Below, piece after piece: positions 35,500-46,436 of a stretch of 64,000 bases of DNA. This DNA is from Pterois miles (taxonomy: Eukaryota > Chordata > Actinopteri > Perciformes > Scorpaenidae): contig CAMQGK010000436.1 in the NCBI GenBank assembly GCA_947000775.1, forward strand, positions 691,501 to 755,500. The letters are read 5' to 3'. How positions within the stretch are numbered: position 1 is the stretch's first letter; every line of letters begins with the position of its first letter. The position numbers and the translations under genes are program-made. The notes beneath the pieces are model-generated. The model was not told the origin of the DNA, ran no database searches, and worked only from the letters and a program-made list of their open reading frames with translations.

Positions 35500-36589
35500 A
35501 CATAGAACCAAGGACTAAACAACATAACTTAACATGTGGAGGACCTGACAGGGACGTCTAGTGGTGAGGTTCATACGCTCGTTCCCGCCTTTTGCAAGCA
35601 TGCTGGAGAACTACGGTGGCCTTCAAGTAAAAACATTAACAACTCTCTCTGCTCTCCGCTGCCAAATGATAATGTCTTTAAAATGACTCGAGAGAGGGCA
35701 GGTTCATGTTCTCCATCTACATCTTTCTGGAAATTTGACGTGTCATTTACATTCACATTCGCTCTAAGTATTCATACAAATTATTATTGAACCAATCTAA
35801 TTTGCATAAATAGTGTGTAGGAGGAAACTATCTTAACGTGTAATGTTAACTACTTCATCACTGCCGGTTAATGTTCACCTTTTATTTAGCTACTTGCAAG
35901 GTGCTGTGGTTAGCTTTATTTATTATTTATTCCAGTGTAATCAGGTACATTTTGTTATTCCATTTGTTTTATTTGAACCCAGTTCTGCTTCTGTTCGTTC
36001 CAAACACAGCAGAAATATGAAATGCATTAGCTAGTAAATATTGTATGATGTGAATCCAGAGACTGGGAACCACTTTCAACACATTTCCTCTCTCTGCTTC
36101 TGTTTTGTCTTCTCATCTCCCCTCATCTCCATTTCAACTGTGACCTCTGACCCCAGCATGACCCACGCTTTATATGACTTCCTGCTGGACGGCAGCAGCA
36201 GCCTGATACTGCCAAGATTAACACACACACACACACTCCCATGCATATGCATCTTCTGACTCATAACACACACACACACACACACTTTCAGCACCATACG
36301 TGGGGAGGAAGGACTCTGTTACAAAAACAAATACAATAACACACAAAGAACACTTTTGTTTTCACACACAGTTGTTTTCATTTGCAGCTCCTGATTCACC
36401 TGACAGCTTTGTTTACTGAGCTTCTAAAACTAATAAATCACACCCAGCCAATTATAACATCACTTCACTTCACCAGTAACTGAAGTATAGACACAGAAGT
36501 AGAAACAGCAGATTCCCTCAAAAGGAAGTGCTGCAACTCCTTACAGCTTAAAAACTTACAGCAGATGCACACAGTCGTATTTAATACGG
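35500..36589. other. Intergenic, nothing recognised
   Basis: Short frames only; (CA)n runs at about 36222-36236 and 36266-36286. No supported gene. Confidence 0.4.
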
Positions 36590-36821
36590 CCCTGCTGCTC
36601 CGATTCTCTGGCCAATCTCAATCCCTAGTCCAGGGCAAGACCTGGGACTAGGTGGAAAGATTATATCTCCACAGTGATCTGGGAACGCCTCAGGATCCCC
36701 CAGTCAGAGCTGGTTAACGTGGCCGGGGAAAGGGAAGTTTGGGGTCTCCTGCTGGAGCTGTTGGCCCTGAGACCCGAACCCGGATAAGAGGCTGACACTG
36801 AGTGAATGAGTGAGTGAGTAC
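36590..36821 (+). mobile_element. LINE 3' fragment, second copy
   Basis: Same family as 9985-10770 but in plus orientation and internally deleted. It includes 'ccctgctgctccgatt', 'cccagtcagagctggttaac' and 'cccgaacccggataagaggc', then a TGAGTGAATGAG tail. Confidence 0.6.
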
Positions 36822-36825
36822 TTAA

Positions 36826-37564
36826 CCCTCTGAGACCCACAACAGACAAATTTTTGTGTTTTTCAGGGGGTCCAGGGGTCTTTAGGGGGAGGTAGCATAG
36901 ATGTCACATAGAGGTGCTGACCATCATCTGGGAACCTGCAGATCAATTTGAGATGCAGCTCAGCACCGTGTCAATGTACTAGTCAAAAATCAGAAATAAA
37001 CATGAATGAATGAATGAATTAAAATAAATTGTGACTCTGTGTAAGGGCTTAGAGCATTATGATCGAAGCACATGATGCCCATTTTGGGTTGATACCATTT
37101 GTTCCACAGATTTGGTGCTAAATTGAACCATATTTCACCACTGGAGAATTGATAACAATGATCAATGTAATCCTCCAAAATACCACATTAAGACTCCAAG
37201 ACCTTGAGGAACACCATAGAAAAAGACATGCTGGGATTTGGTATCAAAAACTTCTTTGCAAAAATTGCATTTTTGGGTGATTAGATGTTGAACACTGTGT
37301 AAACTTCCCCTTATAGTCAGTCTAGCTAGGAAAGCCATCCAGCCACATATCTGGAGGTCAGAGGTCAAGGGAGCCCTTTGAAAATGCCCATGCCAGTTTT
37401 TTATCACTCAAATTTACCTTACATTACAACATTGGAGCATTATTTAACCTCCTTCCCTACAAGCTAGTATGACGTGATTGGTACCGATGGATTCCTTCTA
37501 GTCTCATATGATATCTGACTAACTGAAACTGGTAAAGTCGGCTGGACCTGCAGGTCTCAGAGGG
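36826..37564. mobile_element. TTAA-type inverted-repeat element (piggyBac-like candidate)
   Basis: Left end TTAA then CCCTCTGAGACC; right end GGTCTCAGAGGG then TTAC. This gives a 12-bp perfect inverted repeat with a (once mutated) TTAA target site. A fragment resembling the dispersed hAT-like repeat (37336-37530) lies within it. No transposase is seen. Confidence 0.55.
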
Positions 37565-38386
37565 TTACAGGAAAACTGTGTCTTTTGTGATGCTGCTAAA
37601 TGACAAAAAGACAGAGACGATGAGCAGAGGAAGGTTTAAACAGTTCATTGTAACATGTAATCTATATTCTAGTGTTTCTGTTCGGTCCTGGTGCAATTTT
37701 CATGATGAGAAAATGTAAAGTGCTAAAGGCTTAAAGGGACTATGGATAAGTACCTCATACAACCCCACTTCAAAACACCTGAACTATTCCTTTAATAATG
37801 TCAAACATCTTGACATGTTAGCATGCTAACATTATCACTAGTTTGGTCTGCATTATTTGATTGCTATACTGACGTATTATCAACATTTTAGGTTGATTTA
37901 GCTAACGTGTTAGCAAACAGCTGCTTATTTAGACATCCAGCGGACGCAGAGCAACATTATTCACTTGGAGTCGTTTGTCTTAACCTGCCGAATGGACTGT
38001 AAGTCCAATATTCACTCTCTCTTTCAGCTCTGTGTTTGGTCTCCACCAGCTCCTGAGGGAAACATCGGCCTGTTTAGCTGCTAAATGCTGCACTGAGCTC
38101 AGCAGCTAGTCTCTAACTGTGTCTGTCTGCTGGTTGGTGCTGAGCAGAGCCTGAAACACTGAAAACAGCCGTGAGAATAACCACACAGTGATACTGTAAA
38201 TAATGTCTGTAATGTAATGACGTGAAGTGTCGCATGTTGCAAAACCATCACCAAAAATATGCACATACATGATCTGTAATTTAATCTCAAGTACTGCATC
38301 ACACGGCACCCGTCAGAAGTTCAAGGAGCAGTTACGTCTGTTGACACTGCTGCCGTCAGAGAGGGAAGGCTGAGGTCAGCCTGAAA

Positions 38387-38388
<2 letters not shown>

Positions 38389-38434
<46 letters not shown>
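38389..38434 (+). repeat. (CA)n microsatellite
   Basis: About 23 CA units, with a short interrupted continuation to 38448. Confidence 0.95.
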
Positions 38435-38438
<4 letters not shown>

Positions 38439-39299
38439 ACACACACACTGCACAGCATGCACTCTGTCTGCACACCATTAAAACAGACCACAAACTGTCC
38501 CTTTTAGCATACAGTTTAAAAGCTTTATGAAAATATTCTTTATCACATTTGTCACTATATGATTTTGAACATGAATCGTTTTGACAAGATGCTTTGACCA
38601 TAATATTATAGTTCAATAACAAACAGTGAGACTATATCTCTGTAGCAATTCAGTCTTCCACAATAAAGTTAATTCATATTTTTGAAACAAACATTTCAGA
38701 CGTTTATGACATTTAAAGTAATGCTATACTTACTTTTTTCCATAGCAATATGCAAATACAACTATAACTATTTGCAAGCGTGGAAGTGCGTATAGCATGC
38801 CTTAGAGTTTTTTCCCTTTATATTTAGACACATGCCAATGTTAAAAACCACCGACTGACCGTTTTAGAGCCCGTCACATGCTGCACTCACTGACATCAAC
38901 ATGGACATTCAAAGTCACCCAAAGCCGTCTGCTTACAAACACACCCTTAAAATGTACTTTTAAAAAATACGGAATAATAAATAGTGGCACTTTTAGTTGT
39001 GAAACTAAAATGACTGTTTAAAGCAAGACTGTGTCACTTTTGACTAAAGTAATAACAATCATCCTGTTACAAATTAAAAGTCAGATTCATAAATACTCTC
39101 GCAGAATGAAATACACTGAGGAGTTTTACTGAAACAGCCTGAAGGCCTTTACATACCAGGGGCATAACGAATAAGCAACACAAAAATGCAAAATACTCAC
39201 CTGCAAATATTTTGTGTGTAAACACCGTCAGCGATGTGAATTTGCGACAGCTGTTCAATAAAAAGCTTTGAATAGATTGGCGCAGAGGAGCAGCTCCTG

Positions 39300-39700
39300 A
39301 TCGTATAGCGTACAGGGATGATGTATTTTTGTAGGCCAACCAGGAAGTTAGCGTAGTTCCCTCCACAGAAAGCCAATGGGATTTTTCCATTGGCTTTTAG
39401 ATTGTTGCAGAAACATGTTTTGTTCAGCAAGATAATCTCCACAGATGAACACCACTTTTACGATTTTTGAAGTGTAAATACAATCACCAGAATAAAAGGC
39501 TAATGTTAGACTATAGAGAAACCACACCCCGATCACATGGGCAGATGAGTCTCATTTAGACCTTTGTTAGCAACTTCCTTTTTAAGACATGTAAAAGCTT
39601 CCTGAGTAGGGTATTTATTGATGTATTTCATATTGTAGAACAAATCATTAAAATCTCCGCTAACTCCTTTCTGGGTATTAGAGCTCATTCCTGTAGCGCT
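39300..39700 (-). repeat. Dispersed repeat family (as 3405-4245), copy 2
   Basis: Contains 'ttgtaggccaaccaggaagt' and 'gagctcattcctgtagc', the reverse of landmarks in the 3405-4245 copy. It is internally shortened. Confidence 0.65.
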
Positions 39701-40734
39701 GCATCGACCCAGAGCAGCGTCTGACCGCCTGTCTGAGGTAAACTGCTATAAAGCCGAAACCACTGTCAGCTATTTTAGTCTCCTTTTAGTAAAATGCTCG
39801 GAGTGAATTTCCCTCCCTGAGGGCTCTTATTGTGAAAGTTAACGATGGGATGCTGCCTTTGTCAAGGTTGAAAAGACTAATAAAGTTTGCCGTCTTGGTT
39901 CGGACTGCAAAGCCTCCGCGTCGTATTGAATACGTCCGTTAAGCACGACGTGATTGGTTGATGCCTTTATTCATGGTGCAAAAGCTCCGAAGAATCAACG
40001 TCTTAAAGGAAAACAGATTATTTGCATTTTTTTGTGAAAGTACACACGTTAAAAACAACAAAAATACTGACATGTCAGTTACCTGTAGTGTCAGTAACAG
40101 ACTTTACTGAGCCGGTTAGCTGATGACTCTTCTCTACTTGTGCTGCTGCTGCACTAAAGCCATTATCCACCATTATCCTTATTTGTCAGTTACTGGTCAT
40201 ATTAAGCCAAGGTACACAGTATTGCTTTAAAGACTGAGATTTCTACATCAGTGCGACTATGCTGAAGTCCATGGTTGTCACATTACTCTGGATGAAATAC
40301 TGCATAAGGCTGGTAGTTGGTAGATCATATTCATGGAGAACTGTAATACATTCAGCCCCTAACCAGAGGCCCATTAGTCTCATTAGACAAGTCAGCAAAC
40401 ATCAGTAAATCCATTTAATTTATTATGACAGTAATTCTAGCTGCACCAGCTGTAAGTGTTGCACAGGATGTGCTCCTAATGCAGCTGTGATGTGCACATC
40501 AGCACCACTTCAAGTAGACGTTTTATTATGTTTGATCTGATACTGAGTCTTCTGTCCTGCCATTTTATATCACTGGGCCCAATTATTGTAAAAGCCTTGC
40601 AGTCTATTTTTCTGGGTTATACGGCAGGAAGAACTGTGGAAGGATTATATAATGATTGCTTATAACTGATCTATAAAGCATTAAAGGGCATAAAGGGTAC
40701 TTTATTAGAAAGAGGTAGTATAATACTATAGCGT
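39701..40734. other. Intergenic, nothing recognised
   Basis: No gene, RNA gene or named repeat could be supported. Confidence 0.4.
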
Positions 40735-41270
40735 GCTCCAGGGATGACATATTTTTGTAGGCCAACCAGGAAGTTAGCATCGCCCTGGTTCCCTCTACAA
40801 AAAGCCAATGGGATCGTTCCATCGGGTTTTGGACTACGGCAGAAATAAGCTCTGTGGCAAACACACATTTATGACACTAACACGTTTTGTTCAGCAACAT
40901 AATCTCCACGCATATACACCACCTTTTTATTTTTGAAGTATGAATGCAAACTACCATTAGGTTATAAACTATCTACTCCACAGTGACATGAGTGTGAGTG
41001 TCCACAACGAGGCTGGAAAGGAGGACGAGTCAGTGTGATGAGGTTTAGCTGTGAGCTATCGCCTTTTTAAGACACAAAAAAGCTTCAAAATTCAAGAGTG
41101 GGATATTTTTTGATGTATTTTATGTCGTAGAAGAAAACATTAAAATCTCTTAAGCTTGTATTAACCACAGACCTTATCTTAGACATCTAACTAAAACCCC
41201 ATTGACTTCCAGATGAGGGAAAGCTAACTCATTTCCAGCTTTTAGGACTCATTCCTGTAGCACAGTTTTA
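40735..41270 (-). repeat. Dispersed repeat family (as 3405-4245), copy 3
   Basis: The longest uninterrupted copy. It runs from 'ccagggatgacatatttttg' to 'aggactcattcctgtagcac' and gives the empty site for the MITE at 3551-3893. Confidence 0.7.
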
Positions 41271-41489
41271 AAGGAAACCCCCTTTTCTAAGGGTTTGGTC
41301 CCCAAATGGCCATTTGACTAAAGGTCAATAACTGTGACTTCCTGATGCATGAGGACTTTTTGTCATTCTCAGACTGCACCTTCATTTTGATCATGGTCTA
41401 CGAACCAAAGAGAAGTAAACAGGCCGTTTACTGTGGCAAAGAGACGTCAGACATGTTGAGATCTCTCAGCTGCTGCATCAAAGCCCATG

Positions 41490-42243
41490 ATGATGATGAC
41501 GATGATGATGATGATGATGACGATGTAACGATGATGACAATGATGACGATGATGATGATGATGACGATGTAACGATGATGACAATGATGACGATGATGAT
41601 GATGATGATGACGATGATGACGATGTAACGATGATGACGATGATGATGACGATGATGACGATGTAACGATGATGACAATGATGACGATGATGACGATGAT
41701 GACGATGTAACGATGATGACGATGATGATGACGATGATGACGATGTAACGATGATGATGATGATGATGATGTTGATGATGACGATGATGATAATGATGAC
41801 GATGATGATAATGATGACGATGACGTTCACAATGACGATGATGATGACGATGATAATGATGACGTTCACGATGACGATGTAACGATGATGACGATGATGA
41901 TGATGATGACGATGATGATAATGATAACGATGATGACGATGACATTCACGATGACGATGATGATGACAATGATGACGATGATAATGATGACGATGATGAT
42001 AATGATGACAATGACGATGACGTCCACGATGACGATGACGATGATGATGACGATGATAATGATGACGATGACGATGATGATGACGATGATAATGATGACG
42101 ATGATGATAATGATGACGATGATGATAATGATGACGATGACGACGATGACGACGATGACGATGATGATGATGATGTTGATGATGACGATGATGATAATGA
42201 TGACGATGATGACGATGACGTTCACGATGACGATGATGATGTA
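41490..42243 (+). repeat. Large (GAT/GAC)n trinucleotide array
   Basis: About 750 bp of GATGATGAC-type units with periodic 'gatgtaacg' markers in the left half and 'gacgttcac' markers in the right half, suggesting higher-order duplication. It ends about 120 bp from the gpr68 stop codon, probably within or next to its 3' untranslated region. Frames of poly-I/V, poly-S or MT repeats are artefacts. Confidence 0.95.
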
Positions 42244-42365
42244 AACATGGCTGAGTGGGCAGCGGGTTCTCGGGCCACTGCTAGACTGAGTCTTTACATC
42301 TAGTCCCCACTGCTCCGAGAACAACCCATGGTTCCTGATCGCTCCTTGAATAGTTTTGCGTCTCT

Positions 42366-42799
42366 TCAGTCGTCTGTCTTTTGGCCTTGCTCTTCCATGG
42401 CTATCACACAGCTGGGACTTCCAGCATTGTCCACACATTTGTGCCCATTATTTTGCACGATTAATGGTACAATAATTTTTTCATTAGTCTGTGTGATTAA
42501 AACTGTGTTTTTGGAAATGTCTGCTTTTGAGTTGCTGAGAGTGCTGGTGTGTGTGAGCAGCATCACGGTCGGATGGCCGTGGTTCTCATCGGTGGCGACC
42601 TCATGGGAATCGGTGGCTGGGTTGGCGGGGCTGGCATTGCCACGGCGATAGCAGCAGCATAGTATCCTAGCAATAGGCCTGAATACAGCTCTGTACAGGC
42701 CGCGGCGGGCACTTTCGCTTACAAAGCAGTAGAGAGCAGGGTCAGCCACGCAGTTCAGGGTGGTCAGCAGCAGCGACAGGTGGTAGTAGTTAAATATTC
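42366..42799 (-). CDS. gpr68: gpr68 terminal coding exon 6
   Basis: Residues 258-401: FNYYHLSLLLTTLNCVADP, TM7 and the cytoplasmic tail, to a TGA stop. The acceptor is TCTTCTTCCAG, whose pyrimidine tract is the CTT tail of a SINE in intron 5. Confidence 0.9.
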
Positions 42800-45700
42800 C
42801 TGGAAGAAGAAGAGAAGAAGAAGAAGAAGAAGAAGATAGTCCTTTATTAGTCCCACGAGGGCAAATTCAATTTTTTTCACTCTGTTGTTAACTCATACAT
42901 GGTACATGCAGACCCGAACACACACATGCACAAACATGCATCAATGGAGAGATGTCAGAGTGAGGGGGCTGCTCCTGACAAGCGCCCCGAGCAGTTGGGG
43001 GTTTGGTGCCTTGCTCAGGGGCACCTCGGCAGTGCCCAAGAGGTAAACTGGCACCTCTCCAGCTACCAGTTCACACTCAGTTCTTGGTCCATGGCGGGAC
43101 TTGAACCGGTGACCCTCCGGTTCCCAAGCCAACTCCCTACAGACTGAGCTACTGCCGCGAAAATAGGAATACAGGCCACGTGGTTACCTTTTTCATCCAT
43201 AGTCACTGGAGCACTTTGCAAAAAAGAAACTGTACCTGTGATAAAGGTGCAGTCTCGCTCCAGCAGAGTGCGTACTAACAGGAAGACGTGGTAGGGGGAG
43301 AAGCAGACGAGGAATATGAGGATGGTGCTGCTGACCAACTGCCTGATCCTGGTCTTCTGATCTGGCTGTGTCCCAGCGCTCCGACCCACAGCGCGAAGAA
43401 CACACAGGTAGCTGATCTGGACAGTAGAAACACAAGTCATCACATGAATCGGGATCAAGATGACTAACTCAACCCTGGTGGAGGCTAACACCCACTGGAA
43501 ATGTGTTTGACTTAGGCACAGCTCCCACTTTGCTTAAACAAGGACCAGATGGTTCACATTAATGGTCCCAGTACCCCATATTCCCACAGTAGCCCCCTCT
43601 GGACTCCCCTGTGGATGGTAGAGATGGATGGTTTGGTGCAGCGTCAGCAGTTATGCAGACATTGTACCAAACCGTTGTGGTGAAGACAGAGCTGAGCCGG
43701 AAGGCAAAACTCTAAATGTACCAGTCCGTCTACATCCCAACCCTCACCAGTGGTCACGAACTTTGGGTAGTGACCGAAAGAATGAGATCGCAGCCACGTA
43801 GGGTGGCTGGGAGCTGCCTATTATGGTTTTTCCTGGCATGTCCAACTGGTAAGAGGCCCCGAAGTAGACATTACATATCTCTTCTGGCTAGGGAACACCT
43901 TGGGGTCACCCAGGAAGAGCTGCAAAAGTTTGCTGGGGAGAGGGACAATATGAGACATCTGTCTCACCTAAAGTCCCTGCACACCCACACACCTGACTCT
44001 CGTCATGTTAAAGTCAATGTACATATTCAATATAATAAGATGTGACAAAAAATAGATCTGTCAAACAGTTATCATACCAATAGAATAGCCAGCGGGAACA
44101 TGAAGCCAATAGTGAAGCGGTAATAGTTGATGGGATACTCCCACCGCTGCATGGGGTAGTGCTCGAAGCACACTGATTGGTTCTTGCGGTCTCTACTCAG
44201 TTCTTTATGGCGAAAGAAAACCACACCGACAGCGATCTCCTTCAGCCAGATGATGGCGCTGACAATCCAGGCTGCACTCATAGAGCGGAGAGAGGTGAAC
44301 CTGGAGCCGAAGAGGAGGCCGAAAACACAGAACAGGTATCAACACCAAATGAGCTCTTATACTTTTTAGATAAAGCTGCTTGAAAAGTTGGAGAAGATTA
44401 AGGTAACAGTGATGGTAAACTGCTGCATTTACATCATGCCATATCAAAATTACCTCAAAGGGTGGACCACAGCTAGATAGCGATCCAGGCTGATACAGCA
44501 CAGGAAGCCAATGCTGATGTAGATGTTCTCATAGAGCAGGAAGCCACAGAGCTGACACAACCACTCCCTGTGACTCCAGTCGTCATCCTGACACAACAAC
44601 ACATACATGAAGCTAGACTCCAGCTAGACGGACAACAGCAGCTAGGTGACGTGTGAAGAAAAGCAAACGAAACTGGACTTTTGCACAGATAAATGACATT
44701 GAAAGGTGATGAAAAAATGAGCCAACAGTGTTTGACTGGTATAGATCATCAAAAACATTTGATCAGATATTCATTAGGCTAGGAGCTGCTTAATAACTAA
44801 CTTAATAAGTGCACATACATTTCTGGTCTGTAATGTAATCATAATGTATTTACTTTTTGCACATATGTAAAACTTGTCACATTTTTATTGTTATGACAAA
44901 ATAAATGAGTGGTTTTACTTTACCTGAAAGAAGTACTGCAGCCACAGCGGTAATGACGCCAGGTATAACAGATCGGACGCAGTAAGGTTAATTAAATACA
45001 CTCCCAGCTCGTTCTTCTGCTTCAGCTGCAGAGCAGCGTGGTACAAAGAGTACAGGTTGGAGGGAACGCCAACCTACAACCAACAACATCATTTATTGTG
45101 ATTATTTGGATTCTCTGCACTGCCCTCCTCTTCATTACTTGACAGCAGAGCGTCCATATTGGATGATTCTACAACAATATGGATTAAGTCCACTGGACTG
45201 GCAGAGAAACCCAGTTTAGGGCTTTCAGTGACATTACGCACCCGTCGGTGGCGAGGGTGGAGGCCCACAGAGTGATGGTGGCCATCAGCAGCTGGCTGCA
45301 TATAATAATACTTGCATGTTGAGTCAATAATTTTATAAACAAGTTTTGGCTCAGATTTGGTGTCAGCCCAATTGAAGACACAAAGGCTTCAAAATTCATG
45401 AATGGAGTATTTACTGATGTATTTTATATTAAAATACCTCCATATATGAAAATATTAAAATCTCTTTAGCTTGTGTTAACCACAGTCCTTATTTCAAGCA
45501 TCTAACTAAAAACCCATTAACTTCCAGAAGAGGAAACATGAAGCGGTAAAATGCGAACTCATATCTGGGTTTTAGGACTCTGTTCATTGCAGAGTTGCTA
45601 GTAGAATACGTTGCTAGAAGTATACGTTGGTCCATGTGTGACCTCTGTGATTCAGTCACATAGTGCTCCCAATGCAAACCTTAAAAGGAAAAGTCAAAAC

Positions 45701-46436
45701 TTTAAAATTAATCCAGCAGCCGGTTGTATCTTCAAAGATGAGGGTAGAGCGGGTCGTCCACCAATTGGAAAGTTGGTAGTTCGATCCCCGGCTGCTCCGG
45801 TCACGTGTCGATAACTCTCACTTAACTTAACCTAAGGCATAGCCATCGGTGTGTGAATGAGATGCATGGGTAGATCAGACCCTGATGGGCAAAGCTGGCA
45901 CCTCAGCAGCCTCTGATATCACTGTATGAATGGGTGTGAATGGCTGAAGGGCTTTGAGTGACTGCAAGACTAGAAAAGTGCTATATAAATGGTAGTCCAT
46001 TTACCATTTCACCATGCAAGCAGCTGCTGGATAACATATAAAAGGATAACCCTGAGGTTAGGTCAGCTATGATGTAGTCTGGGTCACTGAGGTCACACAG
46101 TAAGTGCACCACTGGCATCTCCATCCTATTACAGTGCTCATAGGGCAGCTTATGCTGAAATTTGCACATACTTGTGCGTCAGTGTGATTTCAAGGAGGAA
46201 CTAGGTTTTCTAGAGTTCAAGACTTGACAGTTTCCTGTGTCACACTGACCTCAATTTGGAAATAACCCTTTTACAGTTACTTGTGCAGTTTTATAAACTA
46301 TTCAGACACCTTTACAGTGTTGTGTAGGTATTCAAGATGTACGCACACTTACCAGTAGTACGAGTATGTACACACAGGAGAAGAGGTACTGGTGGATTTC
46401 ATGGCTGATGGTGCAGTTAATCACGTCTTCAGACAT
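42366..46436 (-). CDS. gpr68: Proton-sensing G-protein-coupled receptor 68-like, 6 coding exons
   Basis: Rhodopsin-class seven-helix receptor expected at the plasma membrane, coupling extracellular acidification to G proteins. Exons in coding order: 46436-46353, 45073-44924, 44587-44454, 44300-44078, 43416-43236, 42799-42366. All introns are GT-AG and the frame joins into 401 aa (human GPR68 is 365). Visible: N-glycosylation NCT at residue 7; TM2 NLTASDLLYLASLPLWLQYF; Cys-89 before TM3; DRY at 113-115; ECL2 CFEHYP with Cys-167; CFSPYH in TM6; DPALY at 277-281 in TM7; a cysteine-rich CCCYRRG after TM7. Ser/Thr-rich tail. Candidate pH-sensing histidines at 12, 15, 170, 240 and 264 are kept. GPR4 and GPR65 are the alternatives; CFEHYP...INYYRF and the neighbour dglucy favour GPR68. 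The mammalian coding region is a single exon, so the split is notable. Confidence 0.9.
42801..43160 (-). mobile_element. tRNA-headed SINE filling gpr68 intron 5
   Basis: On the minus strand it starts with a tRNA-like head (GCGGCAGTAGCTCAGTCTGT, then a GGTTCAAGTCC box B). It continues with 'gcactgccgaggtgcccctg' and ends in a CTT repeat. It makes up about 360 of the 436 intron bases and has the same orientation as gpr68. Confidence 0.75.
43236..43416 (-). CDS. gpr68: gpr68 coding exon 5
   Basis: Residues 198-257: intracellular loop 3 (VLRAVGRSAGTQ), TM6 with LVCFSPYHVFLLVR. Acceptor TACTGTCCAG, donor GTACAG. Confidence 0.92.
43640..43960 (+). mobile_element. LINE fragment in gpr68 intron 4
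   Basis: Degenerate copy of the 9985-10770 family: 'agctgagccggaaggcaaaa', 'gtccgtctacatcccaaccc', 'gtggtcacgaactttgggta', and a GKRPRSRHYISLL remnant. Antisense to gpr68 and 5'-truncated. Confidence 0.6.
44078..44300 (-). CDS. gpr68: gpr68 coding exon 4
   Basis: Residues 123-197: TM4, extracellular loop 2 with VCFEHYPMQRW, and TM5 INYYRFTIGFMFPLAILL. Donor GTATGA. Confidence 0.92.
44454..44587 (-). CDS. gpr68: gpr68 coding exon 3
   Basis: Residues 79-122: DDDWSHREWLCQ, TM3 with YENIYISIGFLCC, and the DRYLAV motif. Donor GTAATT. Confidence 0.92.
44924..45073 (-). CDS. gpr68: gpr68 coding exon 2
   Basis: Residues 29-78: end of TM1 (VGVPSNLYSLY), first loop KQKNELGVYL, TM2. Donor GTAAAG. Phase 0 both ends. 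Confidence 0.9.
45360..45560 (-). repeat. Dispersed repeat family (as 3405-4245), partial copy 4
   Basis: Shares 'ggcttcaaaattca', 'tgatgtattttat' and 'aaatctctttagcttgtgtt' with 41080-41200. In gpr68 intron 1. Confidence 0.6.
45738..46009 (+). mobile_element. tRNA-headed SINE in gpr68 intron 1
   Basis: Plus-strand tRNA-like head (GGGTAGAGCGGGTCGTCC with GTTCGATCCCCGGCT box B), body, and 'gctatataaatggtagtcca' tail. Same family as 13206-13497. It is antisense to gpr68. Confidence 0.7.
46353..46436 (-). CDS. gpr68: gpr68 coding exon 1
   Basis: Residues 1-28, ATG at 46436-46434. Carries the glycosylated N-terminus, His-12 and His-15, and the start of TM1 (YILVLL). Donor GTAAGT. A CTG..ACAG acceptor near 46677 suggests an upstream 5' untranslated exon. 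Confidence 0.85.

Noticed and set aside
41447..42438. Poly-isoleucine/valine and poly-serine frames
   Set aside because: These are translations of the GAT/GAC array, which has no start context or domain.
42941..43160. tRNA gene suggested by box A and box B on the minus strand
   Set aside because: The cloverleaf is imperfect and continues into a SINE body with a CTT tail; it is a SINE head. The same holds near 13497 and 45738.
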